Shown here: piece by piece, positions 42,430 through 50,635 of the stretch | Position numbering within the stretch: the stretch's first letter is position 1 | How the letters are laid out: the number at the start of each line of letters is the position of its first letter | Assembly: GCF_017652985.1 (NCBI RefSeq) | Contig: NZ_JAGGDJ010000037.1 | Span: 1-56,983 of the forward strand | Reading direction: 5' to 3' | Origin: Paenibacillus artemisiicola | GTDB lineage: Bacteria; Bacillota; Bacilli; Paenibacillales; Paenibacillaceae | DNA: 56,983 bases | Program-made: the position numbers and the translations under genes | The notes under the pieces: model-generated | Database searches by the model: none | What the model saw: the letters and a program-made list of their open reading frames with translations, nothing else | What the model was told of the DNA's origin: nothing

Positions 42430-43467
42430 TCATTCGATCGACAGCTTCAATTCGTAGCGCGCGGTCTCGCCCGGTTCCATTAATCGCAGCGTGCCGCGTT
42501 CCCGTTCGACCGCCATGCCTTCCACGCCGCAGTTCGCCGGCTCGATGCCGAGCGCATGCACGCCCGCCCCCGGCATCTTCCACTGCACGAGGCGCGCCAG
42601 CGTGTCCGTCTTCCACGCCAGCCTGACGGTCACGGGCGCCGATCGCCCTGCGCCAAGCGGAAACTGCGGCTGATGCAGCGCGACCTCCGCCCGGCCGTCC
42701 GCCGTCTTCGGCAGCTCGTGATAATAGACGCGTTCCTCGTACTCCGGCGACGGCGCTTCCCACCGATCGTACCCGTCAAGCGGGACATTCGGATCCCGCG
42801 GCGTAACGCGACTGCCCGGAAACGCGATCCGCGTCGCCTCCGTCAGGAGCGGATACCCGAAATTGAAATGGTACAGCATCATATGCGGACAAGGCCGGAA
42901 GCCGGCGTTCTCCACCTCGTCGCGGATTTCGATCGCGTTCTCGCCGAGGCGGCTCCGAATCTCGCGCCGCAGGCGCAAGTGACCGCCGAATATCGACGTC
43001 TCCTCCACGACCCCTCGTACGCGGAGCTCCAGCTCGTCGCCGACCCAGACGGCTTCCGCGGCCACCTGCTTCGCCGGCGTATGATGCGCGCGGCCGTGCT
43101 GTCCATAGGCGACGCCGTCCACGGTGCTCGGCGATCCCGCGCTGATCAAGCCGCAGCTCATGAACAGCCCGCCGGCGGCCGTTCGCAGCCAGCCGGTTCC
43201 GTGATCGTCATAGTAGGACGGATGCGCGTCGCCGTTCGCCGACTGCCAGGTTAGCGATTCGCCCGCGAACGAAGCCGCCGATATATCCAGCCCCTTATCC
43301 GGCGTGACGTCGTACGCGAGTCCCGCACCGGTCCGCACCGCGAGGATCGACGTTCCCGACTCGTTCCCCTCCGCCAGCGTCATTTTTCGAATGCCGCCGA
43401 TCTGCTCGATCCTTCCCACGCGCGCCTCGATTTCCCTTCTCGTGTACCGCTTGCCGTGCAGCAGCAT
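42430..43467 (-). CDS. DUF4432 aldose 1-epimerase-like protein
   Basis: A 345-residue mutarotase-fold protein of the DUF4432 group related to galactose mutarotase. It holds VTPDKGLDISAASFAGESL, GWLRTAAGGLFMSCGLISAG, the basic DGVAYGQHGRAHHTPAK region, ENAGFRPCPHMMLYHFNFGY with catalytic-type His residues and GIEPANCGVEG near the end. It should interconvert anomers of the incoming sugar. The chosen ATG follows GGGAGGGAG by five bases; the open frame extends ten codons upstream into the operator region. Confidence 0.87.
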   Translation of the reverse strand: MLLHGKRYTRREIEARVGRIEQIGGIRKMTLAEGNESGTSILAVRTGAGLAYDVTPDKGLDISAASFAGESLTWQSANGDAHPSYYDDHGTGWLRTAAGGLFMSCGLISAGSPSTVDGVAYGQHGRAHHTPAKQVAAEAVWVGDELELRVRGVVEETSIFGGHLRLRREIRSRLGENAIEIRDEVENAGFRPCPHMMLYHFNFGYPLLTEATRIAFPGSRVTPRDPNVPLDGYDRWEAPSPEYEERVYYHELPKTADGRAEVALHQPQFPLGAGRSAPVTVRLAWKTDTLARLVQWKMPGAGVHALGIEPANCGVEGMAVERERGTLRLMEPGETARYELKLSIE

Positions 43468-43499
43468 CGGCTCTCCCTCCCTGTTCGAAACAAACAAGA

Positions 43500-43548
43500 G
43501 ATGTTGCTAACTAACATTTATTGTACAAAAAAGCGGTAAACCTCACAA
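43500..43548 (-). promoter_or_regulatory. Promoter with operator copy B before the mutarotase gene
   Basis: TTGTGA (43543-43548), 17 bases, TACAAT (43520-43525) on the minus strand. The inverted repeat at 43500-43518 (ATGTT-N7-AACAT core) starts right after the -10 box, so a bound repressor would cover the transcription start. The -35 lies inside the neighbouring terminator. Confidence 0.65.
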
Positions 43549-43562
43549 GGAGATTTACCGCT
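43526..43562 (-). terminator. Terminator of the cytochrome oxidase operon
   Basis: AGCGGTAAA and TTTACCGCT pair around a loop of 13 bases; AAAAAA on the left is a T run for the minus-strand transcript. It begins 30 bases past the last cta gene. Confidence 0.8.
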
Positions 43563-43591
43563 AGTTACGCGATGGCGTTGTCTATTGCGGA

Positions 43592-44056
43592 TTAGCCGCC
43601 GAACAGCACGTCCAGCACCGGCTTCGTATGGCCGCCCGGGTACATCAGATAGAGCAGCACATAGACGATGACGCCCGTAATGGCCGTGAAAAACCAGACG
43701 ACCGATGTGATCCGTCCCCATTTTCGGTGCTTGTTGAAGCTCTTGCGGAATGCGAGCGTTAAGGTCGTGATGCCGAAGATCGCGCCGACCGTCGCGAGAA
43801 CGATATGAAAGAAGAGAAACGTCAGATAATACGGCTTCATTTCGTCCGAGCCGCCCCAGTCGGTGTTGCCGACGAACACCGTGCGAGACATATAAATCAG
43901 GAAGAAAAGCAGCGCGGAGACGGCGCCGGCAAGCATCACTTTCTTATGCGCTTCCAGTTTGCGTTTGATGGCGAGATTCCAGCCGATCGCGACCAGAATC
44001 GCGCTGATGACGATGAAAGAGGTACTGATTGTAGGCAAAATATCGTACTTTGACAA
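43592..44056 (-). CDS. ctaM: DUF420 membrane protein (CtaM/YozB-like oxidase assembly factor)
   Basis: A 154-residue protein with four membrane segments, belonging to DUF420; the S. aureus homologue CtaM is needed for an aa3-type oxidase. Helices include STSFIVISAILVAIGWNLAI, VMLAGAVSALLFFLIYM, LTFLFFHIVLATVGAIFGI and VWFFTAITGVIVYVLLYLM. Conserved His occur in EAHKKVML, FFHIVLA and NKHRKWGR. TTG 44056 is preferred (GGGA six bases upstream); GTG 44080 has no ribosome site. It ends the cta operon, 34 bases after ctaG. Confidence 0.83.
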   Translation of the reverse strand: MSKYDILPTISTSFIVISAILVAIGWNLAIKRKLEAHKKVMLAGAVSALLFFLIYMSRTVFVGNTDWGGSDEMKPYYLTFLFFHIVLATVGAIFGITTLTLAFRKSFNKHRKWGRITSVVWFFTAITGVIVYVLLYLMYPGGHTKPVLDVLFGG

Positions 44057-44090
44057 GATGCATCCCGTCCGTTTCTGCACAAATATGCGT

Positions 44091-44993
44091 TTAATTCAAA
44101 GCGCCGTTGTCGGGAATTTCGTCATCCGCCGAATCTCCGTGCTCTTTTTTATACCATTGAAAGAAGACATAGGCCAGGATGCAGCCGTACATGACTTCTT
44201 GAACGAGCTTCATAATGACGCCGCCAAGCTGTTGATCGTCCTTCGGGGACAATAGATTGAAGAAGCTGGGGCCGGAAAACTTCGACAATAGAATCGTCGG
44301 ATCGCCCGCTACGCAATAGCCCATGGCTTTCGCCCACACTGCCGGATCGTTGTACGTCGCGTACATGGACTGACCCGAGAAGATAATGAGCGCGCAGGCC
44401 GGCGTAAGCAGCAACCCGTTCGCGAAGATATAAGCCATTTTCCGCACGTCCGTCAAGCGATGCCATTCCGGCACCGGACAAGCGATCTGCCACCACATCA
44501 TAAACGAAGTGACAAGCAATACCAAATAGTAGATTCGATGCACGGTGAAATGCGTCATAACGTAATCATGCACCACCGGGACGTGGTAGAGCGAGAACAG
44601 CATATTAAACAGCACGAGCGTGAAGATCGGATGCATCGCCCAATCCAGCTTGGACCAGAAGGACGCCCGGAACGCCCGGCGCCAAATAAACGCGGGAATG
44701 CCGAGCAGCAGCAGCGGGGGCGCGATCAAATACGATAACGACATGTCGACCATATGGAACGTAAACATCAAATGGCCTAGCAGCTCGAGCGGTCCGCCTT
44801 GGGCCATGTAATAACACACCATGCCCGACACGAACAACGTCTTCTGTACGCCGGTGACTTTCGGCTCCGACGGCGCATGCTTTTCCTTCCAAGGTCCAGC
44901 TAAGTAGAAATAAAGGATGACTAACGCTGTCATCAAGAAGAAAAACCATGGGCTCCACAACTCTTCAAAGCTGAAATATTGCAATCCGAGCAT
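44091..44993 (-). CDS. ctaG: Cytochrome c oxidase assembly factor CtaG
   Basis: A 300-residue membrane protein of the Bacillus-type CtaG (caa3_CtaG) family, needed for caa3 oxidase assembly, probably copper delivery. About seven helices are seen, with LFTFHMVDMSLSYLIAPPL-type His/Met motifs (MFTFHMVDMSLSYL), WAMHPIFTLVLFNMLFSLYH and IACPVPEWHRLTDVRKMAY. ATG 44993 has AAAGGGG seven bases upstream; the longer frame has no ribosome site. It follows ctaF in the same operon. Confidence 0.92.
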   Translation of the reverse strand: MLGLQYFSFEELWSPWFFFLMTALVILYFYLAGPWKEKHAPSEPKVTGVQKTLFVSGMVCYYMAQGGPLELLGHLMFTFHMVDMSLSYLIAPPLLLLGIPAFIWRRAFRASFWSKLDWAMHPIFTLVLFNMLFSLYHVPVVHDYVMTHFTVHRIYYLVLLVTSFMMWWQIACPVPEWHRLTDVRKMAYIFANGLLLTPACALIIFSGQSMYATYNDPAVWAKAMGYCVAGDPTILLSKFSGPSFFNLLSPKDDQQLGGVIMKLVQEVMYGCILAYVFFQWYKKEHGDSADDEIPDNGALN

Positions 44994-45077
44994 GTTGGTA
45001 CCCCTTTCCAAGGCAACACTCATTTACAACAAAAGAGGGGTCGGCAAGGACCTCCCCCTCTTCAATTTATGGACGTT

Positions 45078-45392
45078 TTACCACCAAGCCCAGTATTCGG
45101 CCATGATGACAATCGTGAATACGACGAACACACCCATCAGAATGCCGATAATCGGGAACGCGTGACCGCGATCCTTCATGTGCATCCAGAAGCCCATTTG
45201 GACGAAGACCTGGATGCCAGCCATAAGAACCAGGAACATATAGATGAACGTGGTATTGATTTCGCCCGCCGCAACCATCGCGAACGCGATGATTGTCAGA
45301 AGGATGGACATGATGAACGCGACGATGTGTTTCTTTGGACCTTCGTGTTTGTGATGCTTTTGCTCTTCGACTGCGGAATGTTGTTCGGACAT
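45078..45392 (-). CDS. ctaF: Cytochrome c oxidase subunit IVB
   Basis: A 104-residue small subunit with three helices: IVAFIMSILLTIIAFAMVAA, FIYMFLVLMAGIQVFVQMGF and IGILMGVFVVFTIVIMAEYW. The motif FVQMGFWMHMKDRGHAFP is typical of the caa3 small subunit IV. A His/Glu/Lys-rich N-terminus precedes the helices. The ATG is three bases after the ctaE stop, with AAAGGTGGG upstream. Confidence 0.93.
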   Translation of the reverse strand: MSEQHSAVEEQKHHKHEGPKKHIVAFIMSILLTIIAFAMVAAGEINTTFIYMFLVLMAGIQVFVQMGFWMHMKDRGHAFPIIGILMGVFVVFTIVIMAEYWAWW

Positions 45393-45395
45393 TCT

Positions 45396-46016
45396 TTAGC
45401 CCACCTTTCCCATCAAATACACGACGGTGAAGATGAATACCCACACGACGTCGATAAAGTGCCAGTAAATACCGGCTACATATATCTTCGGAGCCGTTAC
45501 CACCGTCAAGCCTTTTTTGAAGATCTGCAGGATCAGAAGCAGGATCCAGAGAACCCCGAACAAGACGTGCGCGCCGTGGAAGCCGACTAGCGTATAGAAG
45601 GACGTACTGAACGCGCTAGTCGAGAACTTGTGGCCTTCATCCACGTAGTTCGCGAACTCGTATACCTCGAGACCGAGGAATGCCGCGCCGAGCAGAATCG
45701 TGACGACCAGCCACGTAATCATCGCCTTCACTTTGTTCATGTGCATCGCCTGAATCGCGAACACGCTCGTCAAGGAAGACGTAAGGAGAATGAACGTCGC
45801 CCAAGCCGTAATGGAAAGCTCGAACAGCTCTTGCGAAGTCGGGTTGCCGTCGCCGACTTGATGGCGAAGCGCAAGGAACGCGGAGAAGAGCGTACCGAAC
45901 AATACGGTTTCGGCGCCAAGGAACAGCCAGAAGCCGAGTACCTTGTTGCGCGCCTCGAGCGTCGCTTTCTCGGGCTCGTGCGGCAATTTGCCGTCTACGT
46001 GCGAATGTGCGCTCAT
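45396..46016 (-). CDS. ctaE: Cytochrome c oxidase subunit III
   Basis: A 206-residue integral membrane subunit with five helices. ARNKVLGFWLFLGAETVLFG opens the family core; ITWLVVTILLGAAFLGLEVY with its conserved Glu and GFHGAHVLFGVLWILLLIL with the paired His region follow; it ends in YWHFIDVVWVFIFTVVYLMG. Its ATG overlaps the ctaD stop (ATGA), and AGGGGG lies seven bases upstream, so it is made together with subunit I. Confidence 0.95.
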   Translation of the reverse strand: MSAHSHVDGKLPHEPEKATLEARNKVLGFWLFLGAETVLFGTLFSAFLALRHQVGDGNPTSQELFELSITAWATFILLTSSLTSVFAIQAMHMNKVKAMITWLVVTILLGAAFLGLEVYEFANYVDEGHKFSTSAFSTSFYTLVGFHGAHVLFGVLWILLLILQIFKKGLTVVTAPKIYVAGIYWHFIDVVWVFIFTVVYLMGKVG

Positions 46017-47905
46017 GCTTTTACCCCCTTATCCCCAGTAATTTCATCCGGTTCGATATGGAAGCCATGATCGTCGTAAACCGAACGCAGGAACATGCAG
46101 GCCAGCGTAATCGCCAAGCCGAGAATCGCTACGATATGGTTATTGAACAGGAACGCCTTGAAGCCGTCGCCGTAATCGCCTTTGCCGTACATGAAGCCCA
46201 GACCGGCGATAAACAGGCCGACTGCCATGATGAGCGGAAGAATCGAAGGCGATGGCATGTGGATCGAGCCAAGCGGCTCGGCCGGCAGCATTTCCTTCTT
46301 GCCGTCCATCTTTTCTTTCCAGAATGCGTCGTAACCGCGAACCAGCGGCGTCTGCGCGAAGTTGTACTCCGGAGCCGGGGACGGAATCGACCATTCCAGC
46401 GTGCGGCCGTCTTCCCACGGATCGTTCACCGCGTTGCGCGGCTTGAGCGACGTGATGACGATGTTCAGCAGGAAGAAGATCGTGCCGAGGCCCATCAGGA
46501 ACGCCCCGATCGTACTGATCATATTCAAGTTATTGAAGCCTTGGCCGTCCAGATACGTCCATACGCGGCGCGGCATCCCCATCAGGCCGAGGAAGTGCTG
46601 CACGAAGAACGTCAGGTGGAAGCCGATGAAGAAGGTCCAGAAGCAAAGCTTGCCGAGCCCTTCGTTCAGCACGCGGCCGAACATTTTCGGCCACCAGTAG
46701 AACAGGCCGGAGAACAAGCCCAGAATCAAGCCGCCTACGATTACGTAGTGGAAGTGGGCAACGACGAAGTAGGAATCGTGATACTGGAAGTCCGCCGGTG
46801 CGGCAGCGAGCATGACGCCGGTAACGCCGCCCATGACGAACGTCGGAACGAAGCCGACGGCGAACAGGTTGGCGGTCGTAAACCGGATGGAACCGCCCCA
46901 CATCGTGAACAGCCAGTTGAAGATTTTGATCCCCGTCGGCACGGCGATCAGCATCGTGGCGATGGAGAACAGCGCGTTCGCGACCGGCCCGAGGCCCGTC
47001 GTGAACATATGGTGCGCCCATACCATGAAGCCCAAGAAGCCGATCAGCACCGTTGCGAAGACCATGGAGCTGTAACCGAACAACCGTTTGCGCGAGAACG
47101 TGCTGATGACTTCGGAGATGACGCCGAAGGCCGGAAGGATCAGGATGTATACCTCAGGATGTCCGAAAATCCAGAAGATATGCTCCCAGAGAACGGCGTT
47201 GCCGCCGTTAGTCGGTTCGAAGAAGTTGCCGCCGAACAGCCGATCGAACATCATCGCGACCAGACCTACCGTCAGCGCAGGGAAAGCGAACAGGATCAGC
47301 GCGGAAGTAATGAACGCCGTCCAGGTAAACATCGGCATCCGCATGAAGCTCATGCCCGGCGCGCGCATGTTGATGATCGTGGCCAGGAAGTTGATGCCGC
47401 CGACCAAGGTTCCGATACCGGCGATTTGAAGACCGATGACGTAGTAGTCGACGCCGTGTCCGCCGCTGAATGTCGGCGTGGCGAGCGGCGCGTACGACGT
47501 CCAGCCCGCATCCGGCGCTCCGCCGGCGAACCAGCTGACGTTCAGCAGGACGCCGCCCGCGAAGAACGTCCAGAAGCCGATGGCGTTGACGAACGGGAAC
47601 GCGACGTCGCGCGCGCCGATCTGTAGCGGCACGATCGCGTTCATCAGCGCGAAGATGATCGGCATCGCCGCGAGGAAGATCATGGTCGTACCGTGCATCG
47701 TCAGCAATTCGTTAAACGTATGCGCCGCTACGAAATCGTTGAGCGGTTTCCATAATTGAATCCGGATCATCAGCGCTTCCAGGCCGCCGACGAGGAAGAA
47801 GAAGCCGCCGGCGATCAAGTACAGAATGCCGATCTTTTTATGGTCAACGGTCGTTAGCCAGTCCATCAGGCCGCTATACCGTTTAACCGTATGTGCGTGA
47901 GCCAA
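46013..47905 (-). CDS. ctaD: Cytochrome c oxidase subunit I
   Basis: A 630-residue catalytic subunit of a caa3-type heme-copper oxidase that reduces oxygen to water and pumps protons. The heme a ligand is in LLTMHGTTMIF; the Cu-B site has EHIFWIFGHPEVYILILP (His cross-linked to Tyr) and the His pair in WAHHMFTTGLG; the heme a3 and heme a ligands are in DSYFVVAHFHYVIVGG. The start is TTG 47905, eight bases after AAGGAGG; the in-frame ATG 47923 overlaps that ribosome site and is rejected. The C-terminal extension with two more helices is normal for Bacillales. Confidence 0.95.
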   Translation of the reverse strand: MAHAHTVKRYSGLMDWLTTVDHKKIGILYLIAGGFFFLVGGLEALMIRIQLWKPLNDFVAAHTFNELLTMHGTTMIFLAAMPIIFALMNAIVPLQIGARDVAFPFVNAIGFWTFFAGGVLLNVSWFAGGAPDAGWTSYAPLATPTFSGGHGVDYYVIGLQIAGIGTLVGGINFLATIINMRAPGMSFMRMPMFTWTAFITSALILFAFPALTVGLVAMMFDRLFGGNFFEPTNGGNAVLWEHIFWIFGHPEVYILILPAFGVISEVISTFSRKRLFGYSSMVFATVLIGFLGFMVWAHHMFTTGLGPVANALFSIATMLIAVPTGIKIFNWLFTMWGGSIRFTTANLFAVGFVPTFVMGGVTGVMLAAAPADFQYHDSYFVVAHFHYVIVGGLILGLFSGLFYWWPKMFGRVLNEGLGKLCFWTFFIGFHLTFFVQHFLGLMGMPRRVWTYLDGQGFNNLNMISTIGAFLMGLGTIFFLLNIVITSLKPRNAVNDPWEDGRTLEWSIPSPAPEYNFAQTPLVRGYDAFWKEKMDGKKEMLPAEPLGSIHMPSPSILPLIMAVGLFIAGLGFMYGKGDYGDGFKAFLFNNHIVAILGLAITLACMFLRSVYDDHGFHIEPDEITGDKGVKA

Positions 47906-47934
47906 AGTAGGTACCTCCTTCATTCCGTCACTGT

Positions 47935-48978
47935 TTAATAGTCTAGTTTCAATCCCGCCAAGTACTTAGCGATGGCTTTCACTTGATCCTGGGTCAGATC
48001 GACCTTCGGCATGAGCGTGCCTGGTTTAACCGCTTGCGGATCCGAGATCCACTTTTCGAGGTTATGCTCGACCGTGCCTTCGTTTTTGTATTTCGGGTCG
48101 TCCGTGTTGACCAGGATGCCGGCTACCGTTTGGCGACCGCCGATGCCCGTCAGGTTTGGGAACGCAGGTCCGCCGTTGCCGCCGATGGCGTGGCAGGACA
48201 GACATTGTTTATTGAGCAAGTCCGCGACTTCTTGATCTTGCGGAAGCGCAACCGGATTTTTCATTGCCGCTACCCAGCGATCGAACGAAGCTTTGTCCAC
48301 GACTTTCACTTTGAAATCCATCAGGGAGTGCGAAGGACCGCAAAGCTCTGCGCACTTGCCGAGGAATACGCCGGTATGGTCGGCTTTGAAGTACATCGTG
48401 TTAACGTTTCCGCCCGGGTTCGTGTCGGTCTTGCCGGCCAGGGACGGAATCCAGAAGGAGTGAAGAACGTCCGCCGTCTTCGCTTCCACCGAGATGATCG
48501 TGCCTTCCGGAATCAAGAGCTCTTGGGCGGTTTTGACGCCGAGCTTCGGATATTCGAATTCCCACCAGTATTGGTGCGCGGTTACGTTAATTTGAATGGC
48601 ATTCGGGTCTTTCGTGTAGTCTTTAGCCAGACCGAATACCGAATTGACCGTTGGAATCCCGATAATGATCAGGAGCACAATCGGAATAACCGTCCAGATA
48701 ATCTCCAGCTTGTGATTGCCTTCCACTTGAACCGGGATCGACTTATCCCCCGGGCGGCGGCGATAACGAAGAATTACGTATCCAGCGATTGCAAATACGA
48801 CCAGAACGACGATAACCATGATCGTGATCGTAAGTTTCATTAGTCCGAACTGTTCTTCGGCTACCGGCCCTTGCGGTCTCAGCGTCGACAGGTCAGCTCG
48901 TCCGCAAGCTGACAGCAGCAACACCATTCCGGCCAGAAGCGGCAATAGCCGTTTTAGAACGTGCCACCGATTCATCAT
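47935..48978 (-). CDS. ctaC: Cytochrome c oxidase subunit II with fused cytochrome c (caa3 type)
   Basis: A 347-residue lipoprotein that receives electrons from cytochrome c and passes them to subunit I. The signal ends in the lipobox LLLSAC; two helices follow (ITIMVIVVLVVFAIAGYVIL and WTVIPIVLLIIIGIPTV). The Cu-A domain has DVLHSFWIPSLAGKTD and CAELCGPSHSLM. The C-terminal cytochrome c domain carries CLSCHAIGG and the axial Met in PGTLMPKVDL, so this is a caa3 oxidase. ATG 48978 has GTGGGG seven bases upstream; TTG 48981 and ATG 48975 are alternatives. Confidence 0.95.
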   Translation of the reverse strand: MMNRWHVLKRLLPLLAGMVLLLSACGRADLSTLRPQGPVAEEQFGLMKLTITIMVIVVLVVFAIAGYVILRYRRRPGDKSIPVQVEGNHKLEIIWTVIPIVLLIIIGIPTVNSVFGLAKDYTKDPNAIQINVTAHQYWWEFEYPKLGVKTAQELLIPEGTIISVEAKTADVLHSFWIPSLAGKTDTNPGGNVNTMYFKADHTGVFLGKCAELCGPSHSLMDFKVKVVDKASFDRWVAAMKNPVALPQDQEVADLLNKQCLSCHAIGGNGGPAFPNLTGIGGRQTVAGILVNTDDPKYKNEGTVEHNLEKWISDPQAVKPGTLMPKVDLTQDQVKAIAKYLAGLKLDY

Positions 48979-49091
48979 CAATCAACCCCACTTTTTACGT
49001 TTTGACAGCAGCCGTAGACGGTGCAAAAAGCGGCTCTGCTGCTTGCAAATCCTGATGTTTAGACAACTTCCGCAATCTAATCACTTTAATA

Positions 49092-49120
49092 AATATAAAG
49101 TTGCAGGTGCTTTTTGTCAA
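49092..49120 (-). promoter_or_regulatory. Sigma-A promoter of the ctaCDEFG operon
   Basis: A perfect TTGACA (49115-49120), 17 bases and TATATT (49092-49097) on the minus strand. Just upstream is TTTTGTGAAC, like the ResD-binding TTGTGAA element, within a GAACA-N6-GAACA direct repeat. The 105-base leader contains an imperfect hairpin (CAGCAGAGCCG with CGGCTGCTG). Confidence 0.75.
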
Positions 49121-49269
49121 TCTTCCCAGAGATGTTCACAAAATGTTCTCATAGCCTGAAAATCCTTGATTTTCGGCGTTTTTCCCCTTGCCAATTCACG
49201 GTATTGAGGCTCCATGTCTATCCTTCATTGTGTGCCTAAACCATGGTTCTTTATGTATCGCTCCCCCAT
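49121..49269. other. Divergent regulatory region upstream of ctaC and the YhcN-like gene
   Basis: No gene in the 351 bases between ctaC and the lipoprotein gene. This part holds the ResD-like element near 49130, a perfect small hairpin GAAAATC-CTT-GATTTTC (about 49160) and otherwise nothing recognisable. Confidence 0.5.
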
Positions 49270-49298
49270 GCATATTTGAAGTTTCGTCGCCCATTCTA
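49270..49298 (+). promoter_or_regulatory. Sigma-G-like promoter of the YhcN-like gene
   Basis: GCATA (49270-49274), 17 bases, CATTCTA (49292-49298) fits GYATR and CATnnTA of the forespore sigma factors. The start codon is 32 bases downstream. Confidence 0.6.
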
Positions 49299-49329
49299 AG
49301 GATAGGCTGACGAAAGGAGCGACCTTTTG

Positions 49330-50055
49330 ATGAAGAAGCAAGCACGATTCATGACCCTGCTGGCCGCCGCGGCGTTATGCCTCGCCGTCATCGGCGGCTG
49401 CAATTATCAACGCTATGTACAGAACAGCACCTACGACTACGGCAGTCAGAACAAAGGGGATCCGAAGATGCTGGGCAGCCGCATGTACGGCTCGATGAGC
49501 AGCATGCCGGGCCAGCACGACAACGCCTGGTTCGAATACAGCTCCCTGCTGTCCAACGACGTCTCCAATATCAACGGCGTGGCGGGCGCGCTTGTCATGC
49601 TGACGGACAAGAACGCCTACGTCGGCATCACGACCGATTGGACCGCGACGCACACGCACCGTGCCGGAGGCAAGCGCGAGCAGGATAACACCGGCTCGAC
49701 CGAGGGCGTGTACAATAACGATACGGGCAGCCCCTATTGGAATAACCAGCGGATCGCGACGCCTTATAACTCCTACTTCACCGTCAACGACCATAACCAG
49801 TTGTCCGGCGAGCTGAAGCAGACGATCGCGATCCATATCCGCAAGCTGGCGCCCGAAGTGCAGGAAGTGCATATCTCGGCGAACAAGGAATTCAACAACC
49901 ACTTGGTGCAGTACGCCCAGGAAGCTTGGGCCGGCCGTTCGCTGAAGCCGTGGCTTGCCTCCTTCAACCAGCTCGTGAAGCATCAATTCGCCGGCGGCAA
50001 CGATGTACCGGCTCCGCTCGACGTTCAGCAAGGACGAGCCGCGCCGAAGAAATAA
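49330..50055 (+). CDS. YhcN/YlaJ-family sporulation lipoprotein
   Basis: A 241-residue lipoprotein of the YhcN/YlaJ family, found in the spore inner membrane and needed for normal germination or outgrowth in Bacillus. The signal peptide ends in the lipobox AVIGGC. The family core is about 75-205 with NDVSNINGVAGALVMLTDKN, AYVGITTDW, a less conserved polar middle and IAIHIRKLAPEVQEVHISAN. AAGGAGC stands nine bases before ATG 49330; TTG 49327 is possible. A forespore promoter precedes it, in keeping with the family role. Confidence 0.88.
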   Translation: MKKQARFMTLLAAAALCLAVIGGCNYQRYVQNSTYDYGSQNKGDPKMLGSRMYGSMSSMPGQHDNAWFEYSSLLSNDVSNINGVAGALVMLTDKNAYVGITTDWTATHTHRAGGKREQDNTGSTEGVYNNDTGSPYWNNQRIATPYNSYFTVNDHNQLSGELKQTIAIHIRKLAPEVQEVHISANKEFNNHLVQYAQEAWAGRSLKPWLASFNQLVKHQFAGGNDVPAPLDVQQGRAAPKK

Positions 50056-50555
50056 AGCCCACGGTTTCGATAAGGGATATGGCCGGGGTGCGCGAATAGA
50101 ACGCTCCGGTCTTCTTGTTTTCCTATATATAATGAAGAAAAAAATTCGTTTTCCTGGTAATGTCAGGCCCGGCCCGCGGATTTTATCCGTTTCGGCAGAA
50201 ATCCCCGATTCTAAGATACACGCTGCGCCGCCGACCATGCGGTTCGAATCGTCTGCAATCGCTATTCTCTCCTCCTCTTACTCTTCTCGTTAGAACCATC
50301 CTCTGCAGCGTCCCGCGGTTCATCCTGTCCTTCGCTTTCTTCCGTGATATCGTCGCTGCCGCAGCGCCTTCATCTACGAGACAACGTTTTTGCCTGCTTT
50401 CGAGCCGCATTCGCACACGCGGTCATGCTTTCTTTTACCCGTTTCTTCATTAATATATCCGCTGCATCGGTTGGTCGGCGAATCCCCCCGGCCCGAGACT
50501 TCCGGATGACGCTGACTCGCTTTGAATGAACGATAGCCTCCCCCCGCGAACCGGC
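50056..50555. other. 500-base region without a supported gene
   Basis: Several short open frames exist on both strands but none has a ribosome site or recognisable product. TATATATAAT near 50124 is an isolated -10-like box. The function is unknown. Confidence 0.5.
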
Positions 50556-50597
50556 TTGACTTTTCGACCGAAAAGATTTATCTTTAAATAAAGATAA
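50556..50597 (+). promoter_or_regulatory. Promoter and 20-bp operator of the MarR-DoxX-pirin operon
   Basis: TTGACT (50556-50561), 17 bases, TATCTT (50579-50584). The -10 lies inside the palindrome TTATCTTTAAATAAAGATAA (50578-50597), whose ATCT...AGAT core matches the layout known for MhqR operators (ATCT-N8-AGAT). Binding would block transcription, so the operon should be self-repressed. Confidence 0.75.
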
Positions 50598-50635
50598 TGA
50601 ATATTGAGAAAACGAAGCGAGCGAGGTGGCATCAC

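Noticed and set aside
46007..47626. 539-codon plus-strand frame across ctaD
   Set aside because: Antisense shadow of subunit I, whose metal ligands are all in the minus-strand frame.
47906..47923. ATG at 47923 as the ctaD start
   Set aside because: It overlaps the AAGGAGG ribosome site; TTG 47905 has ideal spacing.
50183..50529. Small frames on both strands in the region before the MarR gene
   Set aside because: No Shine-Dalgarno sequences and unnatural composition; treated as non-coding.
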